DNA of 47,084 nucleotides from the NCBI GenBank assembly GCA_012519425.1, contig JAAYQF010000047.1, positions 1 to 47,084 of the forward strand, in the 5' to 3' direction. Made by a program: the position numbers and the translations under genes. The notes under the pieces are model-generated. The model worked only from the letters and a program-made list of their open reading frames with translations. It did no database searches and was not told the origin of the DNA. This DNA is from Bacteroidales bacterium. GTDB lineage: Bacteria > Bacteroidota > Bacteroidia > Bacteroidales > Paludibacteraceae. Positions 9,249-17,505 of the stretch are shown here, piece by piece. How positions within the stretch are numbered: position 1 is the stretch's first letter; each line of letters starts with the position of its first letter.

Positions 9249-9587
9249 TTATTTTTGCTGCTGCTGTACATCCTGCATAGAAAGGAATACAGAAGACTTA
9301 TCTACCTTGATGCGTACATTTTCAGCAATTTCAATGGTCACTGTTCCATCATCTTTGATGTCACGGATTTTACCATAAATTCCACCGGAAGTAACTACTT
9401 TATCACCGGGTTTCATGCTCTCTCTTTGTTTCCTGATCTCTTTCTGACGTTTTTGCTGTGGACGAATCATAAAGAAATAAAACACAGCAAAGATTAAAAC
9501 CATCATCAAAATCGTTTGCCATCCACCTCCTTTAGGGGGTTCTTGAGCTTGCAATAATACACTTAATACATTCATTACGTTATTCAT
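9249..9587 (-). CDS. yajC: Preprotein translocase accessory subunit YajC
   Basis: YajC is a small single-span membrane protein associated with SecDF-YidC and the SecYEG translocon. The 112-residue product has the membrane helix at about residues 24-42 (MMVLIFAVFYFFMIRPQQKRQKE) directly followed by the family hallmark MIRPQQKRQKE, then the soluble segment KPGDKVVTSGGIYGKI. Two in-frame ATGs lie near the start (residues 1 and 5). It lies between ybbR (23 bp downstream) and nusB, on the same strand, and a candidate promoter is present just after the nusB stop. Confidence 0.95.
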   Translation of the reverse strand: MNNVMNVLSVLLQAQEPPKGGGWQTILMMVLIFAVFYFFMIRPQQKRQKEIRKQRESMKPGDKVVTSGGIYGKIRDIKDDGTVTIEIAENVRIKVDKSSVFLSMQDVQQQQK

Positions 9588-9715
9588 TTATAATTTTTAT
9601 TGTGAATTAATTGTGAAATGTAAAACCTTTGATGATAAAAAGAACCATGCCCGTCCGGGTTTTTGTAATTTAAATCACATCGGTTTCATATTGAAATTAT
9701 TTTAATTTACGGATG

Positions 9716-9723
9716 CAAATATA
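9716..9723 (-). promoter_or_regulatory. Candidate promoter -7 box for yajC-ybbR
   Basis: TATATTTG on the minus strand fits the Bacteroidota -7 consensus TAnnTTTG. It lies just past the nusB stop and about 130 nt upstream of yajC. No clear -33 TTG is found at the expected spacing, so this is a moderate call. Confidence 0.45.
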
Positions 9724-9730
9724 GTCTTTT

Positions 9731-10672
9731 TTATTTTGTAATCACTACTGCTTTGATCAGCTTGTTTTCTTCTTTTAATTTGCGGACAATATTATCCAGC
9801 ACACCATTGATAAACGTACCACTTTTATCGGTGCTATAAGACTTGGCAATCTCAATATACTCGTTCAGCGTAACATTGATGGGTATGGTTGGAAAATCAA
9901 TCAACTCAGAAATAGCGACTTCCATGATGAGGATATCCATAAAAGCGATTCTGTCCAGCTCCCAGTTTTGCGTATTCTGATCAATCAATTCGCGGTAAGC
10001 ACTACCATTTTGGAGCACTCCATGCAATAACTTCTTTGCAAAATTGATATCGTCATCATCTTTAAACATGGGTAAAAGCTCCTGTTTATCACCAGCTTGC
10101 AAATTAAAACGTTTGATTGTCTTGATGATAAAGCTAAGCACGATTTCAACATCATCCACCCAAAAAATATTTTGGTCTTCGATCGAATTGTCAAGATTTT
10201 CATTAAGCAAAATCACCCTTCTAAACACCTTGCGCCACAGGTCTTTATCTGACTGATAATCACAATTTTCAGAATCCATATATTCTTGAAAAAAATCACA
10301 CGCAAGTATTTCTTCATACAACTCTTTGATAATTTCCGGATGATTTGCCCATGACAATTTACGTTGGGTTAAGTATTCCGTGAACTGCTTATTGGTTCTG
10401 AGTTGAGCAACAAATTTATTATCAATGAATCGTGTATTGGGGTTGAGTTCTTCAGGGGTAGGACGAAGTTTGTTTTTTCCGTATTCAATACGAGAATCAG
10501 CATAATCAGTTATCAAAACAGCGAGATTTAACAGGTGATAATAAAGATCATAAGTCTTTTCGATGCTATGAAATAATTCCTTTTCAACCATAAGAGCTGT
10601 CTTTTTTTCGCCCTTATAAAACGCATATAAGATTTGAATAATCTTGATCCGCAATAAAATCCTGTTTATCAT
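9731..10672 (-). CDS. nusB: Transcription antitermination factor NusB (long Bacteroidota form)
   Basis: NusB binds boxA RNA with NusE/S10 during rRNA transcription antitermination. This protein is 313 residues, about twice the usual 140. The N-terminal part (MINRILLRIKIIQILYAFYKGE) and C-terminal block (LNEYIEIAKSYSTDKSGTFINGVLD near residues 265-290) are NusB-like, separated by an inserted helical region. This long form is usual for the phylum. It is the first gene of the nusB-yajC-ybbR series. The start is set by ATG at 10672, about 30 nt after a TATCTTTG promoter element. Confidence 0.92.
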   Translation of the reverse strand: MINRILLRIKIIQILYAFYKGEKKTALMVEKELFHSIEKTYDLYYHLLNLAVLITDYADSRIEYGKNKLRPTPEELNPNTRFIDNKFVAQLRTNKQFTEYLTQRKLSWANHPEIIKELYEEILACDFFQEYMDSENCDYQSDKDLWRKVFRRVILLNENLDNSIEDQNIFWVDDVEIVLSFIIKTIKRFNLQAGDKQELLPMFKDDDDINFAKKLLHGVLQNGSAYRELIDQNTQNWELDRIAFMDILIMEVAISELIDFPTIPINVTLNEYIEIAKSYSTDKSGTFINGVLDNIVRKLKEENKLIKAVVITK

Positions 10673-10702
10673 AAAACAATGTGAACGTTTTCAAATTTCG
10701 GA

Positions 10703-10710
10703 CAAAGATA
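10703..10710 (-). promoter_or_regulatory. Promoter -7 box for nusB
   Basis: TATCTTTG on the minus strand is an exact TAnnTTTG match, 31 bp upstream of the nusB ATG. The predicted start of transcription leaves a leader of about 25 nt. The -33 region is poor. Confidence 0.55.
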
Positions 10711-10843
10711 CTGATTTTTAAATAAAAAGATGGACATTTGCTTGTTAAATCCAAAAAAATATTAGAAATTTGACATCCAAAGGTCAAAAAAATTAACTTT
10801 CAGGTTAATACCTTGATAATAAATTATTTAGAAAGTATTCGTT

Positions 10844-11314
10844 ATGGAAGAAGAGAAAAGAAAAATTGTATTGGAGAAAAGAGACGATGGAATAGTTTAT
10901 TCTAAATCTATTAAAGCCGGAAAAAGAATCTATTATTTAGATGTAAAGAGGAGTAGGAACAACGATTTATTTTTGTCAATAACAGAAAGCAAAAAGAAAG
11001 TTTACGGAACCGACCAGGATATACAAGTTAGATACGAGAAACATAAGATATTTCTTTACAAAGAGGACTTTGATAAATTTCTTGAAGGTTTAAATGATGT
11101 CATCGGATTTATAGAAAACACACAAGAAAACGCGGAACCAGGTTCATCCCCGAAAAAAGAAGAGCCAATAGTTGCAGAAGAATCAAAATCTTCAGAAAAG
11201 GCAGAATCACAACCTTCTGCTGAAAAAGAAGAAACGGAATCTACTGACACAGAAGCCGAAAAAGAAGAAGAGGCTGAAGAGAAAAAAGGCTTTTTCGATA
11301 AATTTAAGTTTTAA
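10844..11314 (+). CDS. DUF3276 / Pur-alpha-like nucleic-acid-binding protein
   Basis: The first 85 residues (IVYSKSIKAGKRIYYLDVK, then LFLSITESKKK and KIFLYKEDFDKFLEGL) form one PUR repeat of the bacterial DUF3276 family, which binds single-stranded DNA or RNA and in Borrelia is known as BpuR. The remaining residues 90-150 are a low-complexity acidic tail rich in Glu, Ser and Ala, ending with the basic-aromatic motif GFFDKFKF. The gene stands alone, transcribed away from nusB. A weak promoter can be drawn with TTTG at 10769 and TAACTTTC at 10794. The role in this organism is unknown. Confidence 0.88.
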   Translation: MEEEKRKIVLEKRDDGIVYSKSIKAGKRIYYLDVKRSRNNDLFLSITESKKKVYGTDQDIQVRYEKHKIFLYKEDFDKFLEGLNDVIGFIENTQENAEPGSSPKKEEPIVAEESKSSEKAESQPSAEKEETESTDTEAEKEEEAEEKKGFFDKFKF

Positions 11315-11324
11315 AGCAGGATTA

Positions 11325-12713
11325 TCAATTTTTTGAAACATAAACTTGTCCAAGTTCGTATTTCACAATTTGGACGGTTGAACCTTTTGCTATAAACACA
11401 CCTCCTTCAGAAACTGCGTCGTAGGACATTCCATCTACCATGATTTTACCTGATGGTCGCAAATCTGTTCCGGCTACAGCTTGTTGCCCCACCAAACTTT
11501 TACTTTCCATGGGAACTCCTATATAACCCTGTTCATTTTCAAGATTCGTATTCAATGCGATGTTGTGCAGAACACCTTTTTTGCCGATCCTGTTGCTTAG
11601 GAAAAGCACCAGTACAAACCCTAAGCTGATACCGCCTATGACGGTGAAAAGTGCTTTACCGAGTGCGCCGGTTTCTACAGGTTCAAAATCAAAGTTGACA
11701 TTGTTCACCAGACTTAAAGTCAAACCTGCAACGATGAAGATGATCCCCAAAATTCCGGTTATACCAAATCCCGGAATGGCAAAAATCTCCACAGCTAATA
11801 AAATCAATCCTATGACAAAAACCAGGATTTCCCAGTTGGCAGCCAGACCTTCTATGTACAAAGGTGCGAAATATAACAATGCGGCCGTAACGGCAACAAT
11901 AGAAGGAAAACCTATTCCCGGAGTTTGTAATTCAAAATAAATCCCTCCGATAATTAACATGATCAAAATGCCCTGAAATATGGAGCTCATTAAAAATCCC
12001 TTGATATTATCCATTGCAGAAGGTCGAAAGCTGATGACTTTATAATCGGTAATTTTCAAATACTCACTGATTACTTCATCAATATCTTTGGCAATACCTT
12101 CACAGTAACCATATTGCTCGGCTTCTATGGCAGTAAACGTCAAAGTTTTACCGGAATCCACCAAATTGGGTATAACCGTTCCCTGATCAACCATAGCCTC
12201 TGCAATCTTTGGGTCGCGCTTCCATTGATAGGTCGTATCCCTGCCGTGCACTATGGTATCCTTGCCATGTGCTTCAGCCGTAGCACGCATCGTGGCACGC
12301 ATGTACGACTGGTATTTATCCGGCATAGCCTCACCCATCTGACTGACAACAGTTGCTGCCCCTATAGTAGAACCGGGACGCATAAAAATTTTATCACAAG
12401 CAATAGCGATCAATGCACCGGCAGAAGCTGCATTGTTATCGATAAACACGTATACCGGTAAATCGGCATTCAATATTTTGGTCCGAATGGAATCTGCATA
12501 CAAAACCTCTCCTCCATAAGTATTCATATGGATTAAAATGGCATCAGCCTGTTTTTCTGCAGCCTCTTCAAAACCCTTTTGAGTATAGATCCAGGTGGTA
12601 CTACCAATATCTTTCTTGATGTCGATCTTGTAAAAAGTGGTCGAACCGGTCAGTGTCCCCAAGGCAGACAGAGCAGCAAAGACAAGACATACAGTCAATA
12701 ATTTTGTGCGCAT
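11325..12713 (-). CDS. Long-form NfeD family membrane serine protease (ClpP-class)
   Basis: The 462-residue protein has a signal peptide (about residues 1-22), a ClpP-like serine protease domain, a membrane domain of several helices (about 235-375) and a C-terminal NfeD OB-fold. The catalytic serine is in NNAASAGALIAIACDKI at residue 97, and K133 is the probable general base of the Ser-Lys dyad, as in the archaeal homologue PH1510 that cleaves stomatin. Members usually pair with a stomatin/SPFH protein, but none is next to it here. It converges with the Pur-alpha-like gene, with 10 bp between stops. Confidence 0.9.
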   Translation of the reverse strand: MRTKLLTVCLVFAALSALGTLTGSTTFYKIDIKKDIGSTTWIYTQKGFEEAAEKQADAILIHMNTYGGEVLYADSIRTKILNADLPVYVFIDNNAASAGALIAIACDKIFMRPGSTIGAATVVSQMGEAMPDKYQSYMRATMRATAEAHGKDTIVHGRDTTYQWKRDPKIAEAMVDQGTVIPNLVDSGKTLTFTAIEAEQYGYCEGIAKDIDEVISEYLKITDYKVISFRPSAMDNIKGFLMSSIFQGILIMLIIGGIYFELQTPGIGFPSIVAVTAALLYFAPLYIEGLAANWEILVFVIGLILLAVEIFAIPGFGITGILGIIFIVAGLTLSLVNNVNFDFEPVETGALGKALFTVIGGISLGFVLVLFLSNRIGKKGVLHNIALNTNLENEQGYIGVPMESKSLVGQQAVAGTDLRPSGKIMVDGMSYDAVSEGGVFIAKGSTVQIVKYELGQVYVSKN

Positions 12714-12731
12714 AGTTTTAAAAAATTTTCT

Positions 12732-12739
12732 TCAAATAT
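12732..12739 (-). promoter_or_regulatory. Candidate promoter -7 box for the NfeD-family gene
   Basis: TATATTTG on the minus strand, 19 bp upstream of the ATG at 12713, matches TAnnTTTG. It would give a very short leader. No clear -33 motif is seen. Confidence 0.4.
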
Positions 12740-12762
12740 ACTACAAATTCAAAAATAATTGT

Positions 12763-12919
12763 TTAAATTTGTGGCTAGGGTATTAAATAATCAGGAAAGA
12801 TTCACTGTTCGTATTTTTTCTTTCCGGCTCGCAAGCACTTTCGGAAACAATTAAAAGATCATCGTTGTTTTGTCAATAATTTGATAACAATGGGAGCCGT
12901 GGAATTGTTCTTCGGCTCC
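12763..12919 (+). promoter_or_regulatory. Candidate promoter and structured leader of the FolK-like gene
   Basis: TAAATTTG at 12763-12770 matches the -7 consensus and would produce a leader of about 155 nt. The leader has three complementary segments: CGGCTC (12825-12830), GGAGCCG (12893-12899) and CGGCTCC (12913-12919). The middle one can pair with either neighbour. The downstream hairpin (7 bp, 13-nt loop) ends 14 nt before the ATG and could hide the start region. Whether this is regulatory is unproven. Confidence 0.35.
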
Positions 12920-12933
12920 TTTAATATAAGCTC

Positions 12934-13326
12934 ATGAATGAAGGAATTATCATACTCGGAAGCAATCAGAATCCTGAAGAGAACCTCGAGAAAGCCATAG
13001 AAAGAATCAATGAGAAATATGAAGTCATTGACAAGAGCAAAGTGTTGATTACCCTCCCCCGAACAAAAAAATACAAAAATCACTTTTTAAATCAGGCAAT
13101 CAAGATTTTATCTGACGAATATTACGAGGATTCTGTAAGATTTTTCAAACAAATAGAATCGGAATTGGGGCGTACCCCGGAGAGCAAGGAACAAGGTTTA
13201 ATGCCCATCGATATAGATTTTGTTTTTTGGAATGGAGAAGCGATGCGTGACGATTATGATAAATGGGATTTTGTCAGGATATGTATTGATCAAATCAAAG
13301 ATAAACCTTCTATCAGTCTGCTTTAG
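12934..13326 (+). CDS. Short FolK-like protein (HPPK family, probably degenerate)
   Basis: The 130-residue protein resembles 6-hydroxymethyl-7,8-dihydropterin pyrophosphokinase: LGSNQNPEENLEKAI at the N-terminus, HFLNQAI mid-protein, KQIESELGR ending at R80, and IDIDF with D93 and D95 in the place of the two metal-binding aspartates. However, the two arginines expected between LGR and the DxD motif (E. coli R84 and R92) are replaced by Pro and Met, and the C-terminal part of the fold is missing compared with about 150-160 residues normally. It may be inactive or have another pterin-related role. It ends directly against gmk, in convergent orientation with no spacer. Confidence 0.65.
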   Translation: MNEGIIILGSNQNPEENLEKAIERINEKYEVIDKSKVLITLPRTKKYKNHFLNQAIKILSDEYYEDSVRFFKQIESELGRTPESKEQGLMPIDIDFVFWNGEAMRDDYDKWDFVRICIDQIKDKPSISLL

Positions 13327-13893
13327 TTATTTATTTTGAAGATACTTTCTCAAAACCAACTCCGCCTCCTTTTTTGCTTTTTCTAAATCATCATTGATAA
13401 TTGTCACATCAAAATGGGGTGCAAATGAAAGCTCGTAAGTAGCCTTTTCGATGCGCAGGTTGATCATTTCAGCTGAATCAGTACCTCTTTTAATCAATCG
13501 GTTACGTAATTCATCTATGCTTGGAGGCGCGATAAATACCAGCAACGCCCGATCACCATACTTCTTTTTGATGTTCAATCCTCCCACCACATCCACATCG
13601 AAAACAATGTGTTTGCCTTTCTTGCTGATGCGTTCAATTTCACTTGTCAAGGTACCGTAATACGTGTCCTTATATACTTCCTCATACTCAACAAATTCAT
13701 CAGCAGCTATCTTTTTTCGAAATTCTTCCGGAGTGAGGAAATAGTATTCTACTCCATCTTTTTCTTGACCGCGTGGGGCACGGCTTGTAGCTGATATTGA
13801 AAACTCGATATCAAGACCGACCTGTAAAAGATGATTGACAATCGTACTTTTACCGGAGCCGGAAGGCGCTGAAAAGATGATGAGTTTAGACAT
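13327..13893 (-). CDS. gmk: Guanylate kinase
   Basis: Gmk phosphorylates GMP to GDP with ATP. The 188-residue protein has the P-loop SAPSGSGKSTIVNHLL at residues 8-23, the GMP-binding segments SATSRAPRGQEKDGVEYYF and EYEEVYKDTYYGT, and the lid RLIKRGTD. Length and motifs are standard. It begins only 15 nt after the 3' end of RNase P RNA on the same strand, with just an oligo-U run between, so its transcript must start inside rnpB or read through from it. Confidence 0.96.
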   Translation of the reverse strand: MSKLIIFSAPSGSGKSTIVNHLLQVGLDIEFSISATSRAPRGQEKDGVEYYFLTPEEFRKKIAADEFVEYEEVYKDTYYGTLTSEIERISKKGKHIVFDVDVVGGLNIKKKYGDRALLVFIAPPSIDELRNRLIKRGTDSAEMINLRIEKATYELSFAPHFDVTIINDDLEKAKKEAELVLRKYLQNK

Positions 13894-13908
13894 ATTTTTA
13901 AAAAAAAA

Positions 13909-14260
13909 TCAGCACTCCTGTAAGCCGGGTTCTGTGCCTTGCAAGCAAGGTGTTTGTCATTTATCTGGGACAGTTGTCACCAACTGCCTCGTGCAATCTA
14001 CCCCCCGACATCGGACGAGCAGCCCTGATTGCGCCGGTGTACATGATCTTGCAACCCATAGGATGTACGGCTACCCATGTTGCCATAAGTACCGGTAAGC
14101 TCTTACCTCACCTTTTCACCCTTACTTCAGCGAGCTGAAGCGGTAATTTTCTGTTACATTACCCTACCCTCGCGGATAGCTTCCCGTTAGGAAGTATGGC
14201 GCTCTGTGTTGCCCGGACTTTCCTCTTCACACAAGGTAAAGCGACAAACCGGAGTACTGA
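13909..14260 (-). ncRNA. rnpB: RNase P RNA (bacterial class A)
   Basis: The catalytic RNA of RNase P, which matures tRNA 5' ends. Read on the minus strand, it has the 5' conserved region GAGGAAAGTCCGGGC, the central GGTGAAAAGGTGAGGTAAGAG region and the 3' region ACAGAACCCGGCTTAC. The ends are set by a 10-bp P1 helix: TCAGTACTCC at the 5' end (14260-14251) pairs with GGAGTGCTGA at the 3' end (13918-13909). A run of eight U follows P1 at 13908-13901 and may act as a terminator. The length is 352 nt. A -7-like element TATCTTCG lies at 14278-14271. Confidence 0.97.
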
Positions 14261-14273
14261 AAATAAAGCGCGA

Positions 14274-14388
14274 AGATACGCTTTTTTATTGAAGATATAA
14301 AGGATTATTTCAATTAAAATTTAATCCCATCAAGCATTTCCATATACTTGTCAACTTGGTAATATCTAATTTTTAAAAAAGCGTATCT
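14274..14388. repeat. 15-bp perfect inverted repeat beside rnpB
   Basis: AGATACGCTTTTTTA at 14274-14288 is repeated perfectly inverted at 14374-14388, with 85 bp between. The left arm overlaps the probable rnpB -7 element (TATCTTCG on the minus strand). The arms might form a long-stem structure in the hppA 3' UTR or be duplicated promoter-type sequence. The interval holds no gene. Confidence 0.6.
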
Positions 14389-14407
14389 ACACCTAAATTT
14401 TAAATAA

Positions 14408-16636
14408 TTAAAACAAACTATAGGCAACAGTCAAGCCGGCCATTACAATGGATACCATGCTCATCAGTTTAATCAGGATATTCAAAGACGGTCCGGAAGT
14501 ATCTTTAAACGGATCACCTACAGTATCACCCACAACGGTAGCTTTGTGGCATTCTGAACCTTTTCCGCCGAAGTTACCTTCTTCTATATACTTTTTGGCA
14601 TTATCCCAGGCACCACCGGAATTAGCCATAAAGATGGCGAGTACAAAGCCTGAGCTTAATCCACCAATTAATAAGCCCATCACACCGGCTACGCCGAATA
14701 TAACACCAATCAAAATCGGAACGATAATAGCTAACAAGGAAGGAAATAACATTTCCCTTTGTGCGCCTTTGGTAGAAATCTCTACACAACGTGCATAATC
14801 GGGTTCAGCTTTACCTTCCATGATGCCTTTGATTTCGCGGAATTGGCGACGTACCTCTTCAACCATGTTTTGGGCAGCGCGACCAACTGCATTCATGGTC
14901 AGGCCACAGAACAAGAACGCCATTACAGCACCGACAAACACGCCAACCAACACAATCGGATTCATTAGATTCACATTATAGAAATCCATAAAGTCACCAA
15001 AAGAAGCAAGTTTAATCGCTTCCGCATCCATCATCTTGCTTCCGACTGCCACCAAACCATCAGAAGCAGCATCAGCAATACGCACCAAAGCAATTTTAAT
15101 TTCTTCAATATAAGATGCCAATAATGCCAGGGCAGTCAAAGCAGCAGAGCCAATGGCGAAACCTTTACCGGTGGCAGCAGTGGTGTTACCCAAAGCATCC
15201 AAAGCATCTGTGCGCTTGCGCACTTCCGGATCCAAGCCACTCATTTCAGCGTTTCCACCCGCATTGTCGGCAATCGGTCCATAAGCGTCCGTAGCCAACG
15301 TAATACCTAAGGTTGAAAGCATACCAACGGCAGCAATACCGATTCCGTATAGACCCAAACCTAAATTCTGAGCTGAGAGAAGATTGGCCATATCAAACTG
15401 GATGGCAGACAGATAAGCTAAAACAATTGCAAAACAAATGGTTACCACGGGAACAGCAGTTGAAATCATACCCAGGCCCAAGCCTGAAATAATCACCGTA
15501 GCCGGACCGGTTTGCGAACTTGCAGCCACTCTTTTGGTAGGTTTATAACTTTGAGAAGTATAGTATTCAGTGGATTGTCCAATGATGATACCGGCAAACA
15601 AACCAACAATTACTGAAAACGATATTCCAATCCAATTGTCAATTTTCAAAAAATACAGGATTACAAAAGTTGCAACAGCAATCAGGAAAGCACTGGTATT
15701 CACACCACGCCCCAACGCTCCCAATAATTGTTTCATTCCTGCACCTTCTTTGGTTCTCACCATAAAAATACCGATGATGGACAAAACAACTCCCGCAGCA
15801 GCAATCAACATGGGAGCTAAAACAGCTTTTAATTGCATGGCAGGAGTCGTCATCATAAACGCAGAAGCACCCAAGGCGGCAGTTGCCAGAATGGAACCTG
15901 CATAAGATTCATATAAGTCGGCACCCATACCTGCCACATCACCTACGTTATCACCCACATTATCGGCAATGGTAGCCGGATTGCGCGGGTCATCTTCGGG
16001 GATACCTGCTTCAACCTTACCCACTAAGTCGGCACCCACATCGGCTGCTTTTGTATAAATACCACCACCCACACGAGCAAACAAAGCCTGCGTAGATGCA
16101 CCCATACCGAAAGTAAGCATGGTAGTAGTGATATAAATCATTTTATGGGTAGCATCTGCATCTTCAACAAAGTGGTCCAAAATCAGATACCAAACTGCAA
16201 TATCTAACAACACCAGACCCACAACGGTCAATCCCATTACTGCTCCCGAACGAAAAGCCACTCTCAAACCACTGTTGAGAGAATTTTTAGCCGCATTGGC
16301 AGTACGTGCAGAGGCATAAGTTGCTGTCTTCATACCAAAGAAACCCGCCAGGCCCGAGAAAAATCCACCGGTTATGAAAGCAAAAGGCACCCAACTGTTT
16401 TGCAAATCGAAAAAAGCCATTACAGCAAAAATCAATGCCAACACAACAAACACAATGGCAACCACCTTGTATTGCTGTTTCAAATAAGCCATGGCTCCTT
16501 TGCGCACGTGCAAAGCGATTTTCTTCATGGTATCCGTTCCTTCACTTTCCTTCATCATTTGTCGGAAGAAATAATACGCAAAGCCCAATGCTACAATGGA
16601 GGCAAGAAGCACTAAATAGATCAAATTTTTTTCCAT
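14408..16636 (-). CDS. hppA: Membrane-integral, K+-dependent type pyrophosphatase (ion-pumping PPase)
   Basis: The enzyme hydrolyses cytosolic pyrophosphate and pumps Na+ and/or H+ across the inner membrane. At 742 residues with about 16 membrane helices it has the family length. The substrate site is seen in [39 protein letters not shown], and the C-terminal [20 protein letters not shown] is typical. In [10 protein letters not shown] the position that is Lys in K+-independent enzymes is Ala, which marks the K+-dependent subfamily; many of those are Na+ pumps. Which ion is moved cannot be settled here. It follows mtnN after 83 bp on the same strand. Confidence 0.96.
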   Translation of the reverse strand: MEKNLIYLVLLASIVALGFAYYFFRQMMKESEGTDTMKKIALHVRKGAMAYLKQQYKVVAIVFVVLALIFAVMAFFDLQNSWVPFAFITGGFFSGLAGFFGMKTATYASARTANAAKNSLNSGLRVAFRSGAVMGLTVVGLVLLDIAVWYLILDHFVEDADATHKMIYITTTMLTFGMGASTQALFARVGGGIYTKAADVGADLVGKVEAGIPEDDPRNPATIADNVGDNVGDVAGMGADLYESYAGSILATAALGASAFMMTTPAMQLKAVLAPMLIAAAGVVLSIIGIFMVRTKEGAGMKQLLGALGRGVNTSAFLIAVATFVILYFLKIDNWIGISFSVIVGLFAGIIIGQSTEYYTSQSYKPTKRVAASSQTGPATVIISGLGLGMISTAVPVVTICFAIVLAYLSAIQFDMANLLSAQNLGLGLYGIGIAAVGMLSTLGITLATDAYGPIADNAGGNAEMSGLDPEVRKRTDALDALGNTTAATGKGFAIGSAALTALALLASYIEEIKIALVRIADAASDGLVAVGSKMMDAEAIKLASFGDFMDFYNVNLMNPIVLVGVFVGAVMAFLFCGLTMNAVGRAAQNMVEEVRRQFREIKGIMEGKAEPDYARCVEISTKGAQREMLFPSLLAIIVPILIGVIFGVAGVMGLLIGGLSSGFVLAIFMANSGGAWDNAKKYIEEGNFGGKGSECHKATVVGDTVGDPFKDTSGPSLNILIKLMSMVSIVMAGLTVAYSLF

Positions 16637-16719
16637 GTTTTTTAAAATAAAATTAAATGTAATATGATATAGTTTGAAAAGTTCATTATGTTCTTAAAAC
16701 AAATTCTTATTCCATCAAC

Positions 16720-17505
16720 TCACTCATCTACAAGTCCTTCCTCCGTGAGATCTGATGGGTTATTCAATAACTTAATATATTCCCTCAAAATTGACAAACT
16801 ATACGCTCCTGCATGCTTATTGACAAATCCCATGATGGTATTCCTGCCTTCTTCATCAGCAGTATCTGAAATGACACGCACCACAGTCAGGGGAACACCA
16901 AAATCATCGCAAACCTGTGCCACTGCAGCACCTTCCATTTCAGCACAAACCACTGAAGGTAAATTACGCAAGAGCGCGTTTTTCATCTCTGTCGTAGCAA
17001 TAAACAAATCCCCACTTGCGATATCGCCTACTATCAACTTAGGATTGGCTATATTATTCTCTAATAATTTGTTCCTAAATGCTTTATCTTCTTTCAAAAA
17101 CTTATGCACGGCTTCCGTCATCATCACTTGATCCTGATGATGAATTTCGAAAGATGTTTTGCCGGTCAACGGAATTTCAAATCGACGCATCAGCGGGCGA
17201 GCATCCATATCATGCTGAAACAAGCGTTGTGCAATAACGACATCTCCAACATTTACATCAGGTGCTATACCTCCTGCAACTCCGGTAAACACCATTCTAT
17301 CAACCTGAAATTCGGTTATCAAACTTACGGCAGTCGTTGCTGCAGCTACTTTTCCCCACCGGGAAAACACGGCTACCACCTCCTGGTCATACAGCATACC
17401 TTTGTAAAACACCCTGCTACCATGTTCGATGATTTCTTTATCCTGAATAACGGCAATAAGCAAATCCATTTCTTCCGGCATAGCGCCCATAATTCCCAAT
17501 CTCAT
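16720..17505 (-). CDS. mtnN: 5'-methylthioadenosine / S-adenosylhomocysteine nucleosidase
   Basis: MtnN (Pfs) cleaves adenine from methylthioadenosine and S-adenosylhomocysteine, recycling SAM by-products. The 261-residue protein carries the N-terminal MGAMPEEMDLL with the catalytic acid E12, the TGVAGG loop, AEMEGAAVAQVC with the ribose-binding Glu, and the catalytic Asp in ISDTADEEG. It is about 25-30 residues longer than the E. coli enzyme, partly from a C-terminal tail. Its ATG overlaps the stop of the upstream M48 protease gene by four bases, so both are probably cotranslated. Confidence 0.95.
   Translation of the reverse strand: MRLGIMGAMPEEMDLLIAVIQDKEIIEHGSRVFYKGMLYDQEVVAVFSRWGKVAAATTAVSLITEFQVDRMVFTGVAGGIAPDVNVGDVVIAQRLFQHDMDARPLMRRFEIPLTGKTSFEIHHQDQVMMTEAVHKFLKEDKAFRNKLLENNIANPKLIVGDIASGDLFIATTEMKNALLRNLPSVVCAEMEGAAVAQVCDDFGVPLTVVRVISDTADEEGRNTIMGFVNKHAGAYSLSILREYIKLLNNPSDLTEEGLVDE

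Noticed and set aside
9640-9670. CCCGTCCGGG palindrome followed by T-rich sequence
   Set aside because: The stem would be four pairs with a two-base loop, too small for a stable terminator, and no plus-strand gene ends there.
13835-14138. Plus-strand open frames of 60-90 codons
   Set aside because: They lie antisense to RNase P RNA, which has all its conserved regions and a perfect P1 helix.
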